From CAWECB01 sp963807465 (GTDB lineage Bacteria > Patescibacteriota > Minisyncoccia > Minisyncoccales > Minisyncoccaceae): DNA of 64,000 bases. Positions 26,038 through 34,441 of the stretch are shown one piece after another. The notes under the pieces were generated by a model, which did no database searches, was not told the origin of the DNA, and was given only the letters and a program-made list of their open reading frames with translations. The DNA lies in NCBI GenBank assembly GCA_963807465.1, contig CAWECB010000002.1:136180-200179 (forward strand), given 5' to 3'. The position numbers and the translations under genes are program-made. Every line of letters starts with the position of its first letter. Within the stretch, counting starts at the first letter, position 1.

Positions 26038-27762
26038 TTATTTTATTACCTTAGCCCCGCCCTTATTTTTTTGAAAATAGTGGGTGTGGCATATCTTATG
26101 AATTATTTCCTTATTATTGAAAAATTCTTTGTATAGCGACTCGACTATCGGGCTTTCATGAGCCAGCCTTACCGGTTTCTTACCGTCAATATCGTATAGA
26201 GCCATCGCTCTTGCCTTCCTTATATCCCTATCGGTAGGCATGGGTTGCCCCCCACCTCCGATACATCCTCCGGGACAAGTCATAACCTCCACATAATCAT
26301 ACAGTCTTGGTTCTTTCTTCAATCTTTCCAGAAGCTTCTGGGCATTACCCGAGCCGTTAATGATAGCTATTCTTATGGAAACTTCTCCTATCTTTACCGT
26401 CGCCTCTTTGGCTTCGTCCATTCCTCTTACCTGCTTGAATTCAATGTCTTTTAGGTTCTCTCCGGTCAATTTGAAATAGGCCGTCCTCAATGCCGATTCG
26501 GTCACCCCTCCCGTCGCTCCGTATATGACCCCGGCTCCAGTGGGCAGATCCCAGGGAGTGTCCGCTTCCTCGGATCTGATATTATTCAAATCAATCTTGT
26601 TCCTCTTGAAAAGACATGCCAGTTCATGGGTCGTCAAAACATAATCTATCGGCTTTAATCCATCAACCGATAACTCTTCCCTCGTCGCCTCGAACTTCTT
26701 CGATGTGCAGGGCATTATCGAAACAATGACCATCTTTTTAGGGTCGATGTTTTCTTTTTCTGCGAGATAGGTCTTAGTCATACCTCCAAGTATTATCTGA
26801 GGAGACCTAACTGTTGTTAAGTTGGGCATGAATTCGGGATAAAAGAACTCGACATATTTTACCCATGAGGGACAGCACGATGTAAACATGGGAAGTCCCC
26901 TATTTTCCTTAATCCTTTCAATTAGCTCTTCGGACTCTTCTATAGTCGTAACATCGGCTCCGACCGAAACGTCAAATACTCTATCCGCCCCTAATTTTTT
27001 GATCCCAGCAACCATCTGTCCCAAAACTATTTTTCCGTATCCCATCCCGAATTCCTCGCCGATGCTGCTCCTAATCGCGGGAGCGAACTGGAAGACAACG
27101 AACTTATCTTTGTCTTCAAGCGCTTCCTTGACGCTCTTTACCGCATCCACCTCCGTAAACGACCCGCTCGGACAATGGGCCAGGCACTGACCGCAGTAAA
27201 TGCAGTCTATCTTTTCGTCTTTATTTGGAACCACCTCAAAGAATGATCCGTTCTGTTCGACAGCTAAGAATCCCACCCCTTGTTTTTTACACATCTGGAC
27301 ACAGTTATGGCAATCAATGCATTTCGAACTGTCAAACTTAATTGAAGGCCCGAATTGGTAAACCGGATAGCCTTTCTTCCTGTCTTTGAACGTAGCCATC
27401 TCTATATCGAATTCCTTGACTAAGGCAAGGAGCTTACAGTGGTAACTCCTTGCACAATCACTGCAATGCTCAACATGCTGGGCGAAAAGCAATTCCAAAT
27501 TAGTCTTTCTCGCCTTTTTTATCTCCGGAGAATCGGTAATGACCTCTATACCTTCCTCTATTTCTGTTGAACAGGATGCGAAAAAACCCCTTCTTCCGAC
27601 GACGGATACCATGCACAAGCGACAACTCGTTTCAGGCTCTAAGTCGGAATGGTAGCAGGCGGCCGGAATATTAACGCCGTTCCTCTTCGCCACCTGTAGT
27701 ATCGTTTCACCCTTAATTCCTTCAACCTCCTTGCCGTCGATTTTAAACGTTATCTTTTCCAT
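26038..27762 (-). CDS. hydA: [FeFe] hydrogenase catalytic subunit, NuoG-like N-terminus
   Basis: It reversibly makes H2, probably from NADH via the adjoining flavin subunit. In order: a 2Fe-2S domain (Cys36, 47, 50, 64); a His-x3-Cys-x2-Cys-x5-Cys cluster site at 96-109; and two 4Fe-4S sites (Cys148/151/154/158 and 187/190/193/197). The H-cluster signatures are L1 TSCCPSW at 294-300, L2 MPCTSKKFEA, and L3 EVMTCPGGCIGGGGQP. All canonical H-cluster cysteines are present. Length 574 is typical for group A trimeric or dimeric enzymes. The start overlaps the NuoF-like gene by 20 bases. Maturases HydEFG are not in the window. Confidence 0.96.
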   Translation of the reverse strand: MEKITFKIDGKEVEGIKGETILQVAKRNGVNIPAACYHSDLEPETSCRLCMVSVVGRRGFFASCSTEIEEGIEVITDSPEIKKARKTNLELLFAQHVEHCSDCARSYHCKLLALVKEFDIEMATFKDRKKGYPVYQFGPSIKFDSSKCIDCHNCVQMCKKQGVGFLAVEQNGSFFEVVPNKDEKIDCIYCGQCLAHCPSGSFTEVDAVKSVKEALEDKDKFVVFQFAPAIRSSIGEEFGMGYGKIVLGQMVAGIKKLGADRVFDVSVGADVTTIEESEELIERIKENRGLPMFTSCCPSWVKYVEFFYPEFMPNLTTVRSPQIILGGMTKTYLAEKENIDPKKMVIVSIMPCTSKKFEATREELSVDGLKPIDYVLTTHELACLFKRNKIDLNNIRSEEADTPWDLPTGAGVIYGATGGVTESALRTAYFKLTGENLKDIEFKQVRGMDEAKEATVKIGEVSIRIAIINGSGNAQKLLERLKKEPRLYDYVEVMTCPGGCIGGGGQPMPTDRDIRKARAMALYDIDGKKPVRLAHESPIVESLYKEFFNNKEIIHKICHTHYFQKNKGGAKVIK

Positions 27763-28732
27763 TTTTTTTGATCACTTTTTCTATTAGGCTACTGAAAGGA
27801 ACCGGCATTCCTCTTCCCAATGCACAGAAACTGGTATTACCAAGCGAGTCGAATAAAGAATACAATAATTCGTAATCAATTTTTCTGCTTTTAACCATTT
27901 CGTAAATTCTATAAGCACCCTCTCTACAAGGAAGGCATTTGTCGCAATTTTGGTTATGGAAAAATTCTGCCCATTTCTCCATTAATTCATAAACATCCGT
28001 CTTATCTCTATTGTAAATGGTAATCGAACCCGCTCCGCTAGCAGGCTTGTCCAATTCATTTGGTAATATTATTTCGCCCGAAGCGCCCCCTCCGACCTGG
28101 ACAAAAAAATCGAATTTAGGATAGTTTCCGGTCTCTTTTAAAACCTGCTCAATCGTCAAGCTGTCCGGCAATTCATACACTCCCTCGTTCTCAACCTCCC
28201 CGTTGACGGAATAAAATCTTTTCTTGCTGTCCTCTCCTTTGCTTACCTTGCTGACGTAATAGAACGTTTCAACGTTATTCATTAGGGTCGGGCATCCAAA
28301 CAAGCCGTAATCGGTCAAAAAGGGTGGTTTCTTTCTCGGTTGACATCTCTTTCCCTCTATGAGCTCGCAGGCGGCGGTTTCTTCCCCTCCGATATATCCT
28401 ACCATTTTCTTAAAAAGGATTATGGGCTTATCCCCGATAATTTTTTTCAGATTGTCTTTGTACTTATCGTAATAGTTCTTATTCAAATACAGGTATGCAG
28501 CCGTAGCCCCGAGTTCCTTGATGGCGATGTCCATTCCGTTGATGACTTCTTTCGGATAATTCTCAAGAATGTACCCGTCCTTAAAAACGTTCGGCTCTCC
28601 TTCCGAAGAATTGCAGATGACGTATTTCTTATCTCCCTTGGCACGCTTAACCATTTCCCACTTCGAACCAGTGGGAAATCCTGCTCCGCGGGCCTTAAGC
28701 TCGGCTTCTTTTAGTTTGGTGATGATATCCAT
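27743..28732 (-). CDS. hydB: NuoF/HydB-like NADH:acceptor flavoprotein subunit, short N-terminus
   Basis: This subunit takes electrons from NADH through FMN and passes them to HydA. The FMN/NAD region is ARGAGFPTGSKWE, then CNSSEGEPNVFKDGYI, the GYIGGEETAACELIEG loop, and PTLMNNVETF. The terminal 4Fe-4S site is CDKCLPCREG plus SFCALGRG. At 329 residues it begins directly at the FMN loop and lacks the thioredoxin-like 2Fe-2S extension of HydB; no NuoE-like gene is seen, so this may be a minimal two-subunit enzyme. It is upstream of and overlaps hydA. Confidence 0.9.
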   Translation of the reverse strand: MDIITKLKEAELKARGAGFPTGSKWEMVKRAKGDKKYVICNSSEGEPNVFKDGYILENYPKEVINGMDIAIKELGATAAYLYLNKNYYDKYKDNLKKIIGDKPIILFKKMVGYIGGEETAACELIEGKRCQPRKKPPFLTDYGLFGCPTLMNNVETFYYVSKVSKGEDSKKRFYSVNGEVENEGVYELPDSLTIEQVLKETGNYPKFDFFVQVGGGASGEIILPNELDKPASGAGSITIYNRDKTDVYELMEKWAEFFHNQNCDKCLPCREGAYRIYEMVKSRKIDYELLYSLFDSLGNTSFCALGRGMPVPFSSLIEKVIKKNGKDNV

Positions 28733-28788
28733 GGTAATTATTATATCAGTAAAACAGTTAAATGGAACGTTGACAAAATTACGAATTA

Positions 28789-30331
28789 TTATAAGGGCAT
28801 GCTGCCGTGCTTTCTTGGAATCTTAGGCTCCCTTTTGTTCAAAAGCGATTCTAGACACTTTATCAAGATTGACCTTGTATTCTTGGGGTCGATTATTATG
28901 TCTATCTGTCCCAGTTTCCAGCCGAAAAAGTATCAATGCCTTCCCTTATTTCCTTAATTTTATCTTTTTCTAATTTTTGAGGATTAGAACTCTCTGCCAG
29001 TTGCTTACTGAAAATAATTTTGACAGCCTGCTCCGCTCCCATCACCGCTATCTCAGCCGAGGGCCAGGCAATAACCTGGTCATAGCCTAATTCGCGAGAA
29101 GCTAAGGCGATATATGCTCCACCGAAAGCCTTCCTTAAAATCACGCTTATTTTCGGAACCGTGGCTTCGGCATAGGCATACAAAACTTTCGCCCCGTGGC
29201 GGATTATTCCCTGATATTCCTGGTTTGTTCCGGGCAAATATCCCGGAGTATCAACCAAGTTGATTAAGGAATATTGAAAGCATCGCAGAATCTGAACAAA
29301 GCGCGCAATCTTGTCCGAAGAATCGATGTCCAAAACTCCCGCCATTGATTTGGGTTGATTCGCGACTATCCCCGTAACATTTCCATTCAATCTCGCAAAT
29401 CCGACAACCGCATTCATGGCAAACCGCTGATGAACTTCAAAAAGAAGTATCTGCATCGAAAACTTCTTCAATGACTGATTTGATGTTATATCCCTTTTCC
29501 TGCTCCTCGGGAACTATTTCCAAGAGATTTATCGTTTTCTTTTTTCAAAGTTCCGCAAGCCAGTTGCTCCCTCATAGAATCTTCCATATTGTTCTGAGGC
29601 AGATACGAAAGAAGCATTTTCGACTCCGATAAAACAATCTTTCTCGTTTTCGTAAACAAAATGGGCGCAGCCACTTTAGAGGAATGAATTGATGCTCCTC
29701 CCAAACTTTCGGAAGTGACATCTTCTCCCGTAACTTTCTTAATAACTTCCGGACCAGTAATGTACATCTGCGATATCCCCTGGACCATGAAAATGAAATC
29801 CGAAAGTCCGGGAGCATAGCATGCGCCTCCGGCCGAAGGTCCAGCTATGATGCTTATTTGCGGTACAACTCCCGATGCTTTAACCATGCTTTTAAATATG
29901 GCCGCATAGCCGTCGAGACTGGCTACTCCTTCCTGTATCCTCGCTCCACCCGAATCGATTATCCCGATAACGGGGCAGCCAGTCTTTTTTGCCAGCTCAA
30001 TCACTTTTGCAATTTTCTTTCCGTGCATTTCCCCCAAAGAGCCTCCCATTTTGGAGAAGTCTTGGCTATAACAGACAGGTACGCTGTTTATATTACCAAA
30101 ACCCGTAACGACCGAATCGCCCGAAAACTTCTTTTTATCTAGGCCCAGAGCGTCGGAACGGCTCTCGACAAAAGCATCCAATTCGACAAAGGTCTCGGCG
30201 TCAAGGAGAAAATTTATCCTTTCCCTGGCAGTAAGCTTGCCCTTCTGGTGCTGTTTTTCCGTCCATTTCGGGATTATCCGAAGCTCAGAAGTCTTCCTAT
30301 TTAATTTTTCGATCTCCTTTTTGAATTTCAT
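28789..30331 (-). CDS. Acyl-CoA (acetyl/propionyl-CoA) carboxylase carboxyltransferase, frameshifted
   Basis: It transfers CO2 from carboxybiotin to acetyl- or propionyl-CoA. The first part reads MHGKKIAKVIELAKKTGCPV, GIIDSGGARIQEGVASLDGY and GPSAGGACYAPGLSDF. The second has FAMNAVVGFARLNGNVTGIVANQP, LVDTPGYLPGTNQEYQGIIRHGAK, and RKAFGGAYIALASRELG. A tail legible in another frame ends PKIPRKHGSMPL, the family's usual C-terminus. At least three single-base shifts break it (near 28,920, 29,280 and 29,470). Restored length is ~514 residues, as in PccB/AccD5-type single-chain subunits rather than the split AccA/AccD. It is next to BirA, BCCP and biotin carboxylase. Confidence 0.85.
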
Positions 30332-30332
30332 A

Positions 30333-30882
30333 TTATCTAATTATTATTTTTAATTGTTCCCTAAGACCGGAAACAATTCGTTTTAATATTTCTTTATTAT
30401 CGACTTCTCTTCCTAATTCCATTTTTATGGATGTTGCTATACTCTTTAAGTCTTCCGGAAATCCTTCTATATTCGTATTTACCCCTATGCCCATGACCGA
30501 CGATTTTGACCTCTCCGCCAATTACATTCTCGGTCAATATCCCGCATACCTTCTTCCCGTTCACGAATACGTCGTTCGGCAACTTCATCATCGGCTCCAA
30601 ATTGAAATTATCTTTGATTACTCCCGCAACTATGAACGCGGCAAGCATAGTCAGCGTCTGCAAATTATGGATATCGCTCTTGGGTAGGATTACTGTAAAA
30701 TATAATCCGCCTACGGGAGAAAACCATCTTTCTCCTTTCCTTCCATGCCCAGATTCCTGCTTTAAAGCATGAACGACCGTCCACGGCTTCCCATCCTTAA
30801 GGGCCAGTTCTTTGGCTTTTTCATTTGTAGAAGGAACGGCTTCGTAAATTACGATATTCTCTTTTGGGTATGGTTCCGTCAT
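30333..30882 (-). CDS. birA: Biotin-[acyl-CoA carboxylase] ligase, one frameshift
   Basis: It attaches biotin to the BCCP Lys. The catalytic domain has ESGHGRKGERWFSPVGGLYFTVIL (the GRGRxGRxW-type loop), MKLPNDVFVNGKKVCGILTE with the conserved KWPNDVxxxxxKxxGILxE pattern, and then, after one extra A in AAAA near 30,510, SSVMGIGVNTNIEGFPEDL. No N-terminal DNA-binding helix-turn-helix is present, so it is not a regulator. Length ~183 residues. It overlaps the BCCP gene by four bases. Confidence 0.88.
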
Positions 30883-31271
30883 GATAAAACGATTAAGATT
30901 TCACCCTCCCTAACCTTCTGATCCTTTTCTACTAATATCTGCTTGATCTTTCCCTCGAACTCAGAAACAATCTCATTCTCCATCTTCATAGCGGATAGTG
31001 TTAGAATTTTCTGTCCGCTCTTTACCATATCTCCCTCTTTGGCGAAAATGTCTGAAATGACGCCAGCAAGAGAAGCCCTGATTTCCTTTTTTGAAAGGTC
31101 CCTCTTGGGCATCACCGTTTGAACGATTGAAACCTCTTCCTCTTTTATCTTCTCGTCCATGTTAAAGGCGAACTCCTTGTCCCCGACGGTTATCTTGACT
31201 TTATTGCCCTCCTCGTCTCCCGCTATTTCGACATCGTATTCTTTGCCTTTGATATTTACTTTCAGTTTCAT
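30879..31271 (-). CDS. Biotin carboxyl carrier protein
   Basis: A 130-residue carrier with an N-terminal beta-rich half (VNIKGKEYDVEIAGDEEGNKVKITVGDKEF) of the methylmalonyl/pyruvate carboxylase linker type, and a C-terminal biotinyl domain. The biotinylation motif is LSAMKMENEI, with the target Lys inside AMKM. It is placed between biotin carboxylase (one base) and BirA (overlap), so assembly, biotin loading and expression are probably coupled. Confidence 0.94.
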   Translation of the reverse strand: MKLKVNIKGKEYDVEIAGDEEGNKVKITVGDKEFAFNMDEKIKEEEVSIVQTVMPKRDLSKKEIRASLAGVISDIFAKEGDMVKSGQKILTLSAMKMENEIVSEFEGKIKQILVEKDQKVREGEILIVLS

Positions 31272-31272
31272 A

Positions 31273-32829
31273 TTAATTTTCCATCATCTTTAACCTCTGG
31301 GACATCGTCCACTTTGAAATACTATTCCCTTTTCTCGGGTTCTGCTTATCCTCTTCTTTCAATTTTTTATAAACCTGGAAAACCACTCCGGCCAATTCGC
31401 TTTCCGTCATCTCCTCAACTATCCTCGGACAGAATTCCTCTTTTAGATAAGGCTTACATGACAATTCCTTCAATATCTCGCTCTTGTCGATGAAATCGGT
31501 ATTGAAGTTTCCTTTCAAAAACTGATTGTTATTGAGTAGGAGCTTAAAGAAAGGTATCGTAGTTTCAACACCCTCGATAACGGTTTCATCAAGCGCCCTC
31601 TTTAGTCTTCCGATAGCTTCCTTCCTCGTCTTGCCCCAAGCGATGGTCTTGCCCAACAAAGAATCGAAAAAAGGATATATTTCCTGTCCTTCGTGCAAGA
31701 AGCTGTGTATGAACACTCCCTGCCCCCCAGAAGCGATGTATTTATTAATCTTCCCCGGAGTAGGCTGGAAATTCTTGTAAGGGTCTTCCGCATTGATCCT
31801 TGCCTCAATGGCACAGCCGCTGAAGTAAACGTCTTCCTGTGTAAAAAGTAGCTTCTCTCCCTGGGCAATCCTTATCTGCTGTTCAACTATGTCTATCCCG
31901 GTAATTGCTTCCGTAATCGGATGTTCCACCTGTATCCTCGGATTGACTTCCATGAAGTAGAAGTCTTTGGTTGAACTGTCTACTAGGAATTCCACGGTGG
32001 CTGCTCCCTCGTATTTCAACTCCTTGCCCAGCTTTACCGCCCACTTGCCCATTTTTTCCCTCATCTTTTCGTCAATGAAAGAAGAGGGTGCTTCCTCGAT
32101 GAGCTTCTGGAACCTTCTCTGTATGGTACACTCTCTTTCTCCCAGATGCACGACATTTTCCCCGTCTCCCAATATCTGTATCTCTATATGCTTAGCTTCT
32201 GGTAGATATTTCTCAAGAAAAAAGTCGACGTCTGAAAATCCGCTTGCCATCTGCCTCTGGACATCCAAAGAAATAGCGAAAAGCTCTCCCAAACTCACCT
32301 GACCGTTGACTATCCTTATGCCCATACCTCCACCTCCTTTCTGCGCCTTCAAGATAAACGGGGGCTTTATCTTCTTTGCCCATTTGATCAATTCTTTCTT
32401 GGTCTTGATAGGGTGGTCACTCGCGGGTAAAGTCGGCACGCCGAGCTTCTTAGCGATTTTCTTTGCTTCAATCTTGTCCTCGAACTTTTTTAAAAGGCTG
32501 TATCTTGGCCCAATGAACCTTATATTATTCCACTTGCAGCGCATCGCAAATTTCCAGTTCTCGGAAAGGAAACCGTACCCGGGATGGATCGCATCGACTT
32601 TCGCTTTTTTCGCTATTTCGATTATCTTTCCAGCGTCCAGATATCCAGAAACGCCCTCTTTCCCTAAGAAATAATACTCGTCGGCAAGGTTGGTTTCTAT
32701 AAAATTGTTCTCCTGCCCGGGCATAGGGCAAAGGGCGACGGTCTTTATGCCCATCTCTTTACATGTCCTTATGATCCTTAAGGCAATTTCTCCCCTGTTT
32801 GCGATTAATATCTTCTTAATTTTTTTCAT
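31273..32829 (-). CDS. accC: Biotin carboxylase (acyl-CoA carboxylase alpha subunit)
   Basis: It carboxylates biotin with bicarbonate and ATP. The N-terminal ATP-grasp preface begins KKILIANRGEIALRIIRTCKEMG. ATP-binding GGGGMGIRIV, HIEIQILGDGENVVHLGERECTIQRRFQK, MEVNPRIQVEHPITEAITGIDIV and the catalytic Arg-Gln-Val-Glu cluster are intact. A C-terminal extension to 518 residues is longer than AccC (~450) and resembles the propionyl/pyruvate carboxylase alpha type, but it lacks a fused BCCP. Its start lies inside the plsC end, a 14-base overlap. Confidence 0.95.
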   Translation of the reverse strand: MKKIKKILIANRGEIALRIIRTCKEMGIKTVALCPMPGQENNFIETNLADEYYFLGKEGVSGYLDAGKIIEIAKKAKVDAIHPGYGFLSENWKFAMRCKWNNIRFIGPRYSLLKKFEDKIEAKKIAKKLGVPTLPASDHPIKTKKELIKWAKKIKPPFILKAQKGGGGMGIRIVNGQVSLGELFAISLDVQRQMASGFSDVDFFLEKYLPEAKHIEIQILGDGENVVHLGERECTIQRRFQKLIEEAPSSFIDEKMREKMGKWAVKLGKELKYEGAATVEFLVDSSTKDFYFMEVNPRIQVEHPITEAITGIDIVEQQIRIAQGEKLLFTQEDVYFSGCAIEARINAEDPYKNFQPTPGKINKYIASGGQGVFIHSFLHEGQEIYPFFDSLLGKTIAWGKTRKEAIGRLKRALDETVIEGVETTIPFFKLLLNNNQFLKGNFNTDFIDKSEILKELSCKPYLKEEFCPRIVEEMTESELAGVVFQVYKKLKEEDKQNPRKGNSISKWTMSQRLKMMEN

Positions 32830-33472
32830 AAACCAGTTTTTTAATTTCTTCCATCACCTTACCCGTAATGACGATGCAGATATTTCTGTATTCTTCCGAA
32901 TCCTTTGGCAATGGTCTCGCCTTTTCAAATTCTTCCTCAAAGCGTAAAGGTTTCCCGACGTTAAGTTCGACTATCCTTTTAATATTTATCTTTCCGCTCG
33001 GAGGAAGGACCTCAATTGCTCTTTTTATGCCCAAAGGGAGTATCGGCACCCCCGTCTCCAAATATAGTTTCGCTACTCCCCATTTACCTTCCTGGACTTC
33101 TCCCGTCTTTGACCTGGTACCTTCGGGATATATGACGAGAGAATATCCGCTTTTTAGGTACTCGACCGCCGTATCAAATGCTTTCTTCTTGGAATTATCA
33201 TCCTTTCTGTTTAAAGGAATAACTCCTCCCAAAAAATAGAAAAAACTTCTCATAAATCCCCAGAACCCTTTTCCTTTGTCTACCTGACCGATAAAAGTGA
33301 ATCGCCTCGGAACGCAGAGATATCCGCAGGCGACGATATCTAGATAGCTCTGGTGGTTAGGGGCAAGAATGAAGTTGCCAGAAGGCATTTTTCCGTTTAC
33401 ATTTTTTACAAAAAGCAAGCTTACAAAGGGCGCGAGAAATATTTTAGAAAATATTGATACGGGCCTAATCAT
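32816..33472 (-). CDS. plsC: 1-Acyl-sn-glycerol-3-phosphate acyltransferase (PlsC-like)
   Basis: It acylates lysophosphatidate, or a similar acceptor, at the inner membrane. The family blocks are visible: N-HQSYLD (catalytic NHxxxxD, block I), a GFMRSFFYFLGGVIPLNR segment (block II), YPEGTRSKTGEVQEGKWGVAKLYLETGVPILPLG (blocks III-IV), and a hydrophobic start. Length 218 residues is normal. Its placement inside the acyl-CoA synthesis cluster supports a role in feeding chains into phospholipid. It may use acyl-CoA rather than acyl-ACP, given that no ACP is encoded nearby. Confidence 0.9.
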   Translation of the reverse strand: MIRPVSIFSKIFLAPFVSLLFVKNVNGKMPSGNFILAPNHQSYLDIVACGYLCVPRRFTFIGQVDKGKGFWGFMRSFFYFLGGVIPLNRKDDNSKKKAFDTAVEYLKSGYSLVIYPEGTRSKTGEVQEGKWGVAKLYLETGVPILPLGIKRAIEVLPPSGKINIKRIVELNVGKPLRFEEEFEKARPLPKDSEEYRNICIVITGKVMEEIKKLVYEKN

Positions 33473-33489
33473 GAATAATTGCTCAAAAA

Positions 33490-34431
33490 TTACTTTAGGA
33501 GATTTTCACCCTCCTTAAGCATCTTCTCCGCATCGTTAACTATTTCCTCTATGATTTCCTTACTGCTCTTTATTTCCGTAATCCCGCCTGCGCAGATTCC
33601 ACACAAAAGCGCCGTAAGGTCTATATTCGCCGAACCTTTATTGCCCGCGAACCTCTCACTTTTCACCTCTTCGGGAAAAGGATTCTTCTCTTCCATTTTC
33701 TTAATGCTTTCCGATAATTTATTTCTTATCGCCCTTATGGGATGACCCGTAAATCTGGCAACAACAGTAATGTCTTCATCCGTAGCATTTAAAATTGCGT
33801 TCTTGTAGCTCTCGTGTATCTGGCATTCGGTAGAAGCCATGAATCTTGTTCCTATCTGTACTCCATCCGCACCCAAGAGCATCGCTGCGGCGAAAGTCCT
33901 TCCGTTGAATATCCCGCCTGCGGCTATTAAAGGTATGTTCTTCACAACAATCCTCGCCTGGGGGACCAGGCAGAAGGTCGAATTCTCTCCGATGTGCCCG
34001 CCGGACTCCAATCCTTCGACAACGACCGCATCGGCTCCGCTCTGTTCCATCTTTCCGGCCAATCTCACCGAAGGAACAACGGGAATCACTTTTATTCCCG
34101 AATTCTTCAAATACGGCATTATAGGCAAAGGATTCCCTCCTCCCGTAAAGACTACTGGAACCTTGTACTTGATTATAATCTTTACCAATTCGCCGACGTT
34201 CGGATTCTGCATAAGAAGATTGACTCCGAATGGCTTATCGGTCAACTCTTTAGTCTTTTTTATCTCTTCCTCGAGCCAAGCCGGCGAAGCGAATCCCGAA
34301 CCTATAACTCCAATCCCTCCGGCATTGCTTACCGCCGAAACAAGATTGGCCTCGGAAACCCCAGCCATGCCGCCCTGTATGATCGGGCATTTGGTGTTCA
34401 AAAGTTTTGTCAGTTTGTTATTCTCAAACAT
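33490..34431 (-). CDS. FabK/nitronate-monooxygenase-type FMN reductase
   Basis: A TIM-barrel FMN enzyme; FabK members reduce trans-2-enoyl thioesters, the last step in fatty-acid elongation. Motifs are PIIQGGMAGVSEANLVSAVSNAGGIGVIGSG, FGVNLLMQNPN, VEGLESGGHIGENSTF (the His-Ile of the ESGGHxG box), and AAGGIFNGRTFAAAMLLGADGVQIGTRF. It cannot be told from nitronate monooxygenase by sequence alone, but the neighbours are lipid enzymes. It follows the FabZ-FabK fusion by ten bases. Two FabK paralogues in one cluster is unusual. Confidence 0.8.
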   Translation of the reverse strand: MFENNKLTKLLNTKCPIIQGGMAGVSEANLVSAVSNAGGIGVIGSGFASPAWLEEEIKKTKELTDKPFGVNLLMQNPNVGELVKIIIKYKVPVVFTGGGNPLPIMPYLKNSGIKVIPVVPSVRLAGKMEQSGADAVVVEGLESGGHIGENSTFCLVPQARIVVKNIPLIAAGGIFNGRTFAAAMLLGADGVQIGTRFMASTECQIHESYKNAILNATDEDITVVARFTGHPIRAIRNKLSESIKKMEEKNPFPEEVKSERFAGNKGSANIDLTALLCGICAGGITEIKSSKEIIEEIVNDAEKMLKEGENLLK

Positions 34432-34441
34432 TTTTTTGTTT

